From an uncultured Oscillospiraceae bacterium (lineage in GTDB: Bacteria; Bacillota; Clostridia; Oscillospirales; Ruminococcaceae): a stretch of DNA of 29,156 bases. Both the position numbers and the translations under genes were made by a program. Within the stretch, counting starts at the first letter, position 1. Each line of letters begins with the position of its first letter. Location of the stretch: contig CAJTNJ010000013.1 in the NCBI GenBank assembly GCA_910577565.1, positions 1 to 29,156 on the forward strand. The letters run 5' to 3'. Under the pieces are notes generated by a model. The model saw only the letters and a program-made list of their open reading frames with translations, ran no database searches and was not told the DNA's origin. Of the stretch, positions 1 to 7,077 are shown piece by piece.

Positions 1-482
1 ATGGAATTTCGAAATCAGTTTGTTGCTTAAAATTTAATATCTTCTACTATAAAGGACTTTTTTTGTACTGTTCACACAATTTGGTGCTATTCAGCTTTGG
101 TAATATTATTATAAATATAATGTATATTGTTAATAATTGCACAAAAGAGCATGAAATTTAAAAATATATAAATAAATTATAGTTGGTGGATTATTTCTAT
201 ATTTTATAAAATAATTACTAGCATTATATATTTTTTAGTATAAAACATTATGTTGACGTTTTTAATTATATTGTATATGTTATTTTTATTTTGTTATAAT
301 ATAAAACTTAGGCTACAAAAGGGTGAGGATGTTTGATTTATTATAAAAATATAAGGATAACAAAAATGATATGTTCTTTAAGAACATAACTATTTGAATA
401 AATTATATGTTTTAAACAAAAAGTATAAAAAACTGATGTTTTGTGTTTGATTTTAATTAAAATATGTTTATTTTAGCATAAT
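1..482. other. AT-rich intergenic region, no gene recognised
   Basis: About 480 bases of very AT-rich sequence with stop codons in all frames and no ribosome-binding-site-led frame that I can recognise. The first 30 bases could be the tail of a frame entering from outside, but it is too short to judge. A short perfect inverted repeat lies at 370-388 and is listed separately. Confidence 0.6.
370..388. repeat. 19-bp palindrome (operator-like)
   Basis: Two perfect 9-base arms, TATGTTCTT and AAGAACATA, surround a single T. There is no T-run after it, so it is not a terminator. It could be a repressor operator or a chance palindrome in AT-rich DNA. No gene close by on either strand explains it. 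Confidence 0.4.
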
Positions 483-527
483 AAAAAGGTATACTAATGG
501 CAATTTTCCATCTGTATACCTTTTTTT
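483..527 (-). terminator. Rho-independent terminator of pdaA-like gene (bidirectional)
   Basis: A perfect 12-bp stem, AAAAAGGTATAC paired with GTATACCTTTTT, with a 19-base loop and T-rich tails on both strands. It lies about 35 bases past the stop codon of the minus-strand deacetylase gene and would also stop plus-strand transcription from the left. Confidence 0.85.
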
Positions 528-561
528 ATTACATCAAAAAATAATGTCAGTTAAAATTTAA

Positions 562-1383
562 TTATAGTTCTGCAACAAATTCATAACCTTGAGATTTAGC
601 TGAATCAATAAAGTCAGAAAGTATGTTTGTGTTTGTTTTGGAAACAGCATGAAGGAGATAAATAGCGCCGTTGTGAAGATGATCAATGAGCGATTTTTTA
701 GAAGTTTCTTCGTTAGGTTGCTTATTAGGATCCCAGTCTGCATAAGCAAAGCTCCAAAATACAGATTTATATCCTAAATCTTTAGTGACAGCGAGACTTT
801 GTTCAGAATACTCACCTTTTGGTGGACGAAATAAGTTCATGTTAACGCCATATGTTTGAGAGACAGCATCGTCAAGAGTTTGAATTTCCGATATCATCTT
901 ATCAACCGAGATTTCGGGCATAGATGGATGGTGTACAGTGTGGTTACCCAGAGTATGATTTTCGTCTACCATGCGTCTAATTATAGCATCATTTTTTGCT
1001 AGAAAATCTCCTGTAAGGAAAAAAACAGCATGCACGTCTTTTTCTTTAAGAATGTCCAATATCTTTTCAGTGTAACCATTTTCATAGCCGTTGTCAAAAG
1101 TTAGCATAATGGTTTTTTTATCGGAATTTTCTTTAGGAGGATTATAAAAATAAGCGTCATATTTACCAAATTTTTCTTGAAAGGAAATGCATGATAAAGG
1201 ACAATTATCTTCATTTAATTGTTTACCCATTCCCCATCCATATGATTTTTTTTCATATTCTTGATAGGAATTTTGTTTAGGCAGATCACTTTGAGACACA
1301 CTTGCAGTTTTATCTGTAAAAGAGCAACAACTTAATGTAAGCAAGGAAAAAATAATTACGATTGATAATATACTTTTATTCAT
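562..1383 (-). CDS. pdaA: PdaA-type delta-lactam-biosynthetic polysaccharide deacetylase
   Basis: A 273-residue NodB-fold deacetylase. In spore formers PdaA removes the N-acetyl group of muramic acid so that muramic-delta-lactam forms in the spore cortex. The N-terminus (residues 1-20) is a hydrophobic export signal ending at a Cys pair, so it may be a lipoprotein, although the lipobox is atypical. The family motifs are present in order: TFDNGYENGYT (typical of PdaA, holding the catalytic Asp) near residue 95, the metal-binding HTVHH near 147, RPPKGEYS near 187, the DWDPNKQ region, and LLHAVS near 243. The start is ATG with a modest GGTG sequence upstream. It is a single gene with its own terminator. 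It is a sporulation-linked function, consistent with the nearby spo0A. A vegetative cell-wall deacetylase of the same fold is the alternative, but the first motif favours PdaA. Confidence 0.85.
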   Translation of the reverse strand: MNKSILSIVIIFSLLTLSCCSFTDKTASVSQSDLPKQNSYQEYEKKSYGWGMGKQLNEDNCPLSCISFQEKFGKYDAYFYNPPKENSDKKTIMLTFDNGYENGYTEKILDILKEKDVHAVFFLTGDFLAKNDAIIRRMVDENHTLGNHTVHHPSMPEISVDKMISEIQTLDDAVSQTYGVNMNLFRPPKGEYSEQSLAVTKDLGYKSVFWSFAYADWDPNKQPNEETSKKSLIDHLHNGAIYLLHAVSKTNTNILSDFIDSAKSQGYEFVAEL

Positions 1384-1621
1384 TATTTTACACCAATAGT
1401 GACATAAATTTTTGTAGCAGAGTTGAATTATTGATAATAAAACATACTTTGCACAATAAAATTTAAAGTCAAAATTTTCCTTTCATAAAATGAGTTAATT
1501 AACTAAGTTTAAAATTATTATCTGTAAAAAGAAGTGTTATATGCATACTAAAATAAATAAAGCTTATAATATATATTAATTGTAAATTATAATTAGCTAA
1601 AAAGTAAAGAGGTGTGTTAAC

Positions 1622-2923
1622 GTGTCATTAATTAAATCGGTTAAATCAAGGGAGATTCTTGACTCGAGAGGAAATCCAACAGTCGAAGCAACAGTAGTTC
1701 TTGAAAGTGGAAAAATTGGAGTGGCAGCTGTTCCATCGGGCGCATCAACAGGAAGTTATGAGGCAGTGGAATTAAGAGATGGTGGAATTAGAATGCAAGG
1801 AAAAGGTGTTTTACATGCTGTTCATAATATAAATAATATCATAAACAAAGAATTAAAAGGAAAAAATGCTCTTAACCAACAAATAATAGACAAAATAATG
1901 ATAGATCTTGATGGCACAAAAAATAAATCCAAATTAGGTGCAAATGCAATACTTTCGGTTTCAATTGCAAATGCAAAAGCAGCAGCAAATTATTGCAATC
2001 TTCCTTTCTATAGATATCTTGGTGGAATAAACGCTGTTACTTTGCCCGTCCCAATGATGAATATTCTAAATGGTGGATCGCACGCATCAAACAATATTGA
2101 TATTCAAGAATTTATGATAATGCCAGTTGGTTTTGATAGCTTTGACAAAGGTTTATATGCTGCAACAGAAGTATTTCATAAGCTTGGCAAACTTTTAAAA
2201 GAACATAATCTTTCTACTTCAGTTGGAGATGAAGGTGGATATGCTCCAAATCTTGAAAAAGATGAAGACGCTATAATGTATATATGTGAAGCGATAGAGC
2301 AATGTGGATATAAAGCGGGAGAAGATTTTTGCATTGCACTTGATGCCGCTGCAAGTGAGTGGATAGAAGAAGACCATTATCACTTGAAAAAGTCAGGGAA
2401 AAGAATGACAACCGATGAATTAATTGATTATTTTTTAAACCTGTGTCAAAAATATCCTATAATTTCAATTGAAGACCCTCTTGGTGAAGAAGATTTTGAT
2501 GGGTTTAGAAAAATTAAAGATAAACTTGAATCTGTGCAAATAGTAGGAGATGATCTATTTGTTACTTCAACTGAACGGCTACAAAAAGGAATTGATAATG
2601 GCAGTGGAAATGCAATTCTTATAAAGTTTAATCAAGTTGGAACACTAACTGAGACAATAGACGCAGTAAGGCTCGCAAAACAAAATGGCTACAATACCAT
2701 AATTTCTCACAGGAGCGGAGAAACAGAAGACACGTCAATAGCGGATTTGGCTGTGGCGCTTGAAACAGGTCAAATAAAAACGGGAGCTCCCAGTAGAACC
2801 GATAGAGTGTGTAAATATAACAGGCTTTTAAAAATCAATAAAAACTTAAATTTAGCAGCTAAATATATGAATCGTTCAAAAAACTATAATGCATATTTAA
2901 AAACAATCTATTTAAATAGATAA
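1622..2923 (+). CDS. eno: Enolase (phosphopyruvate hydratase)
   Basis: A 433-residue, full-length enolase that converts 2-phosphoglycerate to phosphoenolpyruvate in cytoplasmic glycolysis. Family landmarks are present: the N-terminal SREILDSRGNPTVEA and the SGASTG loop, QEFMIMPVG, the acid/base Glu in GDEGGYAP, the metal ligands in ALDAAASEW, SIEDPL and GDDLFVTS, the catalytic Lys in LIKFNQVGT, and SHRSGETEDT near the C-terminus. The start is GTG, supported by AGAGGTG seven bases upstream. A TATAAT -10 element sits at 1565-1570 with no good -35. Small departures from the usual motifs are visible: LIKFNQ instead of LIKVNQ and SIEDPLGEEDFDGF instead of the more common SIEDGLAEEDWDGW. The catalytic residues themselves are kept. 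It is transcribed alone and ends in a strong terminator. Confidence 0.97.
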   Translation: MSLIKSVKSREILDSRGNPTVEATVVLESGKIGVAAVPSGASTGSYEAVELRDGGIRMQGKGVLHAVHNINNIINKELKGKNALNQQIIDKIMIDLDGTKNKSKLGANAILSVSIANAKAAANYCNLPFYRYLGGINAVTLPVPMMNILNGGSHASNNIDIQEFMIMPVGFDSFDKGLYAATEVFHKLGKLLKEHNLSTSVGDEGGYAPNLEKDEDAIMYICEAIEQCGYKAGEDFCIALDAAASEWIEEDHYHLKKSGKRMTTDELIDYFLNLCQKYPIISIEDPLGEEDFDGFRKIKDKLESVQIVGDDLFVTSTERLQKGIDNGSGNAILIKFNQVGTLTETIDAVRLAKQNGYNTIISHRSGETEDTSIADLAVALETGQIKTGAPSRTDRVCKYNRLLKINKNLNLAAKYMNRSKNYNAYLKTIYLNR

Positions 2924-2980
2924 AATTAAAATTGGAAATTTTAATGAACAAAAATATATGGCAATTAATAACATAAACTT

Positions 2981-3024
2981 TAAACTGCCTCAATTTGTGT
3001 AAACAGAATAATTGGAGGCAGTTT
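2981..3024. terminator. Bidirectional terminator between eno and spo0A
   Basis: An 11-bp GC-containing stem, TAAACTGCCTC paired with GAGGCAGTTTA, is extended by an AATT/AATT pairing after a bulged G and is followed by a T-rich tail. It lies between the converging 3' ends of enolase and spo0A and can serve both. Confidence 0.85.
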
Positions 3025-3071
3025 ATTTATATACATATAGGTATAGTATTTAAGGATATGATGATAATCAT

Positions 3072-3839
3072 TTAGCTTGCCATGCTAATTTGTAAAGAAT
3101 ATTGTTTAAGTCTAATTTTGTCAGCGAGCATAGCAATGAATTCAGAGTTTGTTGGCTTACCTCTACCGTTATGAATTGTATATCCAAAATATGAATTTAG
3201 AATATCTACATCGCCTCTGTCCCAAGCAACTTCAATTGCATGGCGAATAGCTCGTTCAACACGGGAAGGAGTAGTTTGAAAGACCTTTGCAACAGCTGGG
3301 TAAAGCAATTTTGTAACAGCGTTTATCATCTTGCAGTCGTTAACACATAGGATAATTCCTTCACGAAGGTAATGGTAGCCTTTAATATGAGCGGGTACAC
3401 CAATTTGATGTATCATGTTAGTTACTTGTTCTTCGAGCGAGTTTTGTGGATTAATTAGCATTTTTTGGGTAGGTACTACTTTTGTAATATTTTGAAGTAC
3501 ATGTACTAAAGATGAGGTTTCGAATGGTTTAAGGACAAAATAACTTGCGCCGCTTTGCATAATTTCTTTTTCCAAAAATATGTTATTTGAAGATGAAATT
3601 ACTATAAAGTTCGGCTTGTAATCACAATTTTTAAATTGTTGCATTACACAAATTGCATCTTTATTAGGCATAAACGCTTCACATATTACAGCAGAAGGAT
3701 GTCTGTTTTCGATTTCGTTAATCAATATCCTGCCGTCTCTTGGAGATATATAAGTATCAAAACCACTATTAGTAAGTTTATTCATCAGGTCGGGACATTC
3801 TTCGATACAACTTTTACAAACAATTATTTTGTTATCCAT
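3072..3839 (-). CDS. spo0A: Spo0A-family sporulation regulator with degenerate receiver
   Basis: Spo0A is the response regulator that starts sporulation after phosphorelay phosphorylation. This 255-residue protein has the usual length. The C-terminal DNA-binding domain (about 140-250) is strongly conserved: IGVPAHIKGYHYLREGI, SRVERAIRHAIEVAW (recognition helix) and GKPTNSEFIAM. The receiver (1-120) is not. The paired acidic residues that bind Mg (ADDN in Bacillus) align with CKSC, and the phospho-accepting Asp (LDIIMP) aligns with CEAFMP, so Asp is replaced by Glu. The switch Ser/Thr (ISSS) and the conserved Lys (VLKPF) remain. I chose the ATG at 3839 because GGGAG lies 8 bases upstream. An in-frame ATG at 3854 has no ribosome binding site. 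Two 0A boxes upstream suggest autoregulation. It is probably unable to accept phosphate normally and may act constitutively (inference). Confidence 0.93.
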   Translation of the reverse strand: MDNKIIVCKSCIEECPDLMNKLTNSGFDTYISPRDGRILINEIENRHPSAVICEAFMPNKDAICVMQQFKNCDYKPNFIVISSSNNIFLEKEIMQSGASYFVLKPFETSSLVHVLQNITKVVPTQKMLINPQNSLEEQVTNMIHQIGVPAHIKGYHYLREGIILCVNDCKMINAVTKLLYPAVAKVFQTTPSRVERAIRHAIEVAWDRGDVDILNSYFGYTIHNGRGKPTNSEFIAMLADKIRLKQYSLQISMAS

Positions 3840-3965
3840 TGATAAGGCTCCCATCTATCGGATTTTAAGTTTTTATAAAAATTACAATATACTGCAGCTT
3901 GGTTAGCCAGCAAAATAAGAATAACACGAAACAAGTTGATCGACAACGGGAATAGAGAGGTATTA

Positions 3966-3972
3966 TGTCGAA
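3966..3972 (+). promoter_or_regulatory. 0A box (Spo0A binding site)
   Basis: The sequence TGTCGAA is an exact match to the Spo0A-binding consensus and lies 127 bases upstream of the spo0A start. A second exact copy lies 71 bases further upstream. Spo0A autoregulation through such boxes is well known in Bacillus. Function here is inferred from the motif and its position. Confidence 0.6.
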
Positions 3973-4036
3973 CAAATAGCCTCTAATTATCTATATATCG
4001 GCACTTTTATTTCTACAAAATGTGGCAGCTTTCTGA

Positions 4037-4043
4037 TGTCGAA
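4037..4043 (+). promoter_or_regulatory. Second 0A box upstream of spo0A
   Basis: A second exact TGTCGAA, in the same orientation and 71 bases from the first. Two exact 7-mers containing CG within 80 bases of AT-rich DNA upstream of spo0A are unlikely to be chance, so they support autoregulation by the DNA-binding domain. Confidence 0.58.
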
Positions 4044-4818
4044 ACACATAAATTTTTAATATATCTGGAATATTTTTGTTTGTTAATAGTATGTTTTGGA
4101 AACTATAAATATGATAAAAAAATAAAAATTAATAGAAAATTCACAAATTCATCAAAAAAATAAATTAGATTTTGGTTGAAATCTATCACAAAAAATAATT
4201 CATAAAAAAATAAATTGTAGTAATAGGATAAAAAATAAATGCAAAGAAGATTTAAAAATGAAAAATTGAAATAAAGCGTGAAAACAAAAAACAAAACTAC
4301 TTAAAACCAGGCTATAATTTGGAACAATATGCAAAACATAACAATATTATAGAGAAATTTCAAAACTAAATATAGAAATTAAAGTGTAGTATGGAATGAT
4401 AAGAATAAGAAAACATGCAAAAGTAGATTAAAAATTACAAAAGCCAATTTATAGTTATTATTTTTTTTACATAGGTTTTTAATGGTATACCTTAAAAATT
4501 GAAAAACCAACAAATTGTTTGGGCGTTTTAAAATAGATTGTTTAAAGAAAAACAATGTGATAAAAGCATAATTATGCAGTTAAATTAGATATAATTGAAG
4601 GCATAAAACCCCAACATTTGCAAATATAGACCTAAATGAAAGACATTTTTTATATTTTATTGCTCTTTAGATAATTTTGAGGCAATCAACAAAGCTTTTA
4701 ACACGCACAAAATATATAATAATTGATTTTATTTAATTAAAGCTTGTTGCAAGCGGTTGCATTTTGGAAAATAATTGCATATTTCTTTCGATAAGTTTCT
4801 TATGTTTAATATACGTTA

Positions 4819-5829
4819 TTATATATAATCGATAGCTAGTGAAGCTATAGCGTTTAAGGACATATCGGCTATATTGCCGTTTTTAAATTCATAATATGCT
4901 TGTGAGGCGACCATGGCAGCGTTATCGCCACACAAAGAAATATCCGGCAAATAGAGTTTAAAATTATTATCTTTGGCATCTTGCATTAAACGCTTTCTGA
5001 TGCCAGAATTTGCGGAAACGCCACCCGCAACAACGATTTTATTTTGATTTAGATCTCTTGCTGCAAAAACGACACGACTTGAAATTAAGTCGCACACAGC
5101 AAGTTGAAAAGAAGCGCATAGATCATATTCATTTATCTTATCGCCTTTTTGTTTTGTGCTGTTCAAAATATTCAAGACGGCAGTTTTTAGGCCGGAAAAA
5201 CTAAAATCAAATGGTGACCCTTCAACGGATGGCCTTGGGAGATTATAAGATGAAGGGTTCCCTTTGACAGACGCTTTGTCTACTTGAATTCCACCGGGAT
5301 ATGGAAAACCAAGAGCTCTTGCCACCTTATCGTATGCTTCACCCACAGCATCATCTTTAGTTCTGCCTATCACTTTAAATTCACAATAGTCTTTGACCAA
5401 AACAATGTGCGAATGTCCACCGGATATTATTAAAGACAAAAAAGGTGGTTTAAGATCGGGATGAGTTAGGTAATTTGAAGCTATATGGGAGCGCAGGTGA
5501 TGAACGGGAATGAGTGGTTTTTTTAAAGCAAGGCTTAAGCCTTTAGCATAATTTACACCAACGAGCAAGGCGCCTATAAGGCCCGGCGAGAACGTAACAG
5601 CGATTGCATCTATGTCATAAAAGTTCAAATTTGCTTTTTTAAGGCACATATCCACAATTTGGCAAATTGATTCACAGTGGCGTCTAGAAGCTATTTCAGG
5701 GACAACGCCGCCATATAATCGGTGTTCTTCAACTTGGGTTGCAACCAGGAGCGATGTTATTTTTCGTCCATTTTCAATAATAGCAGCTGATGTTTCGTCG
5801 CATGAAGTTTCAATTGCAAGTATTTTCAT
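4819..5829 (-). CDS. tsaD: tRNA N6-threonylcarbamoyltransferase TsaD
   Basis: TsaD transfers the threonylcarbamoyl group to A37 of ANN-decoding tRNAs (t6A), together with TsaB and TsaE. The product is 336 residues, normal for the family. It begins with the diagnostic MKILAIETSCDETSAA and keeps the metal-binding HHLRSH, the SGGHSH loop, DDAVGEAYDKVAR, the glycine-rich YPGG, FSFSGLKTA, and CGDNAAMVA with its metal-binding Asp near the end. I set the start at 5829 because GGAGG lies 5 bases before this ATG. The longer in-frame option at 5844 would swallow that site. It follows rimI on the same strand, the usual pairing in a t6A gene cluster. tsaB and tsaE are not in the window. An exact 0A-box 7-mer lies 38 bases upstream. 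Confidence 0.96.
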   Translation of the reverse strand: MKILAIETSCDETSAAIIENGRKITSLLVATQVEEHRLYGGVVPEIASRRHCESICQIVDMCLKKANLNFYDIDAIAVTFSPGLIGALLVGVNYAKGLSLALKKPLIPVHHLRSHIASNYLTHPDLKPPFLSLIISGGHSHIVLVKDYCEFKVIGRTKDDAVGEAYDKVARALGFPYPGGIQVDKASVKGNPSSYNLPRPSVEGSPFDFSFSGLKTAVLNILNSTKQKGDKINEYDLCASFQLAVCDLISSRVVFAARDLNQNKIVVAGGVSANSGIRKRLMQDAKDNNFKLYLPDISLCGDNAAMVASQAYYEFKNGNIADMSLNAIASLAIDYI

Positions 5830-5866
5830 TTTAACCTCCAACAACGTTGAAAATATTGTAGTTTTA

Positions 5867-5873
5867 TGTCGAA
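5867..5873 (+). promoter_or_regulatory. Isolated 0A-box match upstream of tsaD
   Basis: The sequence TGTCGAA lies between rimI and tsaD, 38 bases before the tsaD start. It is the third exact copy that I found in the window. Being single and inside a housekeeping gene pair, it may be chance. It is listed because this genome's Spo0A may not need phosphorylation. Confidence 0.25.
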
Positions 5874-5957
5874 TTTAGTCTTGTTAGATATATATTAAAA
5901 TTAGATGGTAATCTGAAAATATTTATGTAAAAACAAACAAAATTATAGCAAAAGTTT

Positions 5958-6413
5958 TTAGATATAGATAGTTTTTTTCATAACTATGCCGTCTTCTGTA
6001 GGTTTTGAGTAAATTTTACGGCGCAAACCCATTTTTAAAAACCCAAAATTTAGATATAAACCTATTGCGGATATGTTTGACTTTCTTACTTCAAGAGAAA
6101 TGGTTTTTGCTTGATTTTTAATGCAACCTCGTATCATTTGATCCATTAAAGCAGAAGCTACTTTTTTGTGCCTGTAAAGTGGGCTTACGGCGATATTATT
6201 CAAATATGCGTTATCTAAAACAATTGAATAGTCGATAAAACCCACGATGTCATTTCGTATTTTTGCAACAAATATAAAATTGTGAGGATATGACATAGCA
6301 TCTTTAATGGCGTTTTCGGTTATTTTTTCACCCACAAGACAAAGGGCAGCAAGTTGCGCAACGAAGGGAATTGATTTTTCTGACAAAGAGCAAATGATCA
6401 AGTCTTCTATCAC
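5958..6413 (-). CDS. rimI: RimI-like ribosomal protein S18 alanine N-acetyltransferase
   Basis: A 151-residue GNAT-fold acetyltransferase. RimI acetylates the N-terminal Ala of ribosomal protein S18. The C-terminal half carries the RimI-type signature SLEVRKSNISAIGLY...FGF followed by RRKIYSKPTEDGIVMKK, close to the usual YYxxPxEDAxxM ending. The neighbouring tsaD on the same strand is the standard partner. The start is GTG at 6413, with AAGGATGG about 6 bases upstream. Oddity: the acetyl-CoA pyrophosphate loop, normally R-x-x-G-x-G/A, reads YRHKKVAS here, so the central Gly is a Lys. This may weaken cofactor binding. A diverged GNAT enzyme of other specificity is possible, but context and tail favour RimI. 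Confidence 0.82.
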   Translation of the reverse strand: MIEDLIICSLSEKSIPFVAQLAALCLVGEKITENAIKDAMSYPHNFIFVAKIRNDIVGFIDYSIVLDNAYLNNIAVSPLYRHKKVASALMDQMIRGCIKNQAKTISLEVRKSNISAIGLYLNFGFLKMGLRRKIYSKPTEDGIVMKKTIYI

Positions 6414-6514
6414 CTATAACCATCCTTAGATTAAAAATTAGAGAGAATCTTTAGCAGCAAAGCAACTTTTATTGTAATCGTTAGTTTTTATAATTGCAGA
6501 CTTTAATAAATTTA

Positions 6515-6850
6515 AATTAAGCAAAAGATGGCAAAAATTTTTTAAAAATAGTTTTAATTTAATAAAGTTTTTAATTATAACAAAAAAACATTTGTAAGTA
6601 GAATTTGGTGTTTTCATTATATTTAAAGGAAAAACATACTATTAATTTATATTTTATCTCAAGTTGATAAAAAAATGTTTAAAAAAATGTAAACTTTTTA
6701 AACTTAATCTTAATATCTTGAGAAATAATTTCGTTGAAACTAAATTTTGCAGACCTTGTTCTGAAAACAGTTACCTCCATAAACAGCAAATTAACCAGCT
6801 GTGGTAGCCCGCCAAATCTGCTGGTTGTGTTTTGTTTGATGGGATCTAAT
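6515..6850 (-). pseudogene. Broken partial copy of the mfd 3' end
   Basis: The stretch 6700-6830 clearly repeats the mfd coding strand at about 7230-7360: both contain AATAATTTCGTTGAA, TGCAGACCTTG and AGCTGTGG/GGCTGTGG blocks in the same order, 531 bases apart. A weaker match extends left to about 6515, where an ATTAAGCA block matches the mfd stop region, and right to about 6850. It corresponds to roughly residues 1050-1145 of Mfd. Numerous substitutions, small deletions and stops show that it is not translated. It lies downstream of the intact gene in the same orientation, as expected from a tandem duplication with one breakpoint inside mfd and one past its stop. Confidence 0.75.
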
Positions 6851-6901
6851 GTTAGGATATGTCACGTACGTAAAAATAAGATGAAAATAGAAAATGTAGG
6901 G

Positions 6902-7018
6902 TTAAGTTAATATATAACTGTTGGCAACGAACTCTTTACCAATCAAATCAGCTACAGTTTTTAGAGAAATGGTTTTTCCTAAACTACCACTGTTGGGGTG
7001 TTTTTGTATAAAACAGTT
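6902..7018 (-). pseudogene. Possible remnant of the spoVT 3' end
   Basis: Between mfd and its broken copy a minus-strand frame without a start reads KHPNSGSLGKTISLKTVAD then LIGKEFVA before a stop. It resembles, from memory, the C-terminal end of SpoVT (MGEVExKxxxTAAxFLGRQME-like), and spoVT is the usual gene after mfd in Bacillota. Only about 35 codons remain and the rest of the gene is absent. The match is by eye and weak, so the call is tentative. Confidence 0.35.
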
Positions 7019-7077
7019 AATTCTCTATTCTATTATTTCTATATTTCAATCTTTTTTTGCGCTCAATAAAACTTTAA

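Larger units (their letters stand above)
3855..4818. other. Long gap upstream of spo0A; no gene recognised past its control region
   Basis: The part next to spo0A (to about 4045) holds the two 0A boxes. A possible sigma-A-like promoter on the minus strand reads TTGTCG, 17 bases, TATTCT, around 3915-3945. The rest is A-rich on the plus strand and has many stops. A 63-codon minus-strand frame at 4103-4294 is only low-complexity Phe/Leu/Tyr and lacks a ribosome binding site. In related genomes spoIVB precedes spo0A; I see no trace of it here. Confidence 0.6.

Noticed and set aside
4103..4294. 63-codon minus-strand frame
   Set aside because: Low-complexity Phe/Leu/Tyr product from an A-rich plus strand, with no ribosome binding site and no recognisable similarity.
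4741..4765. Short stem GCTTG/CAAGC after tsaD as a terminator
   Set aside because: Only 5 bp with a 3-base loop and a poor T-run. It is too weak to call.
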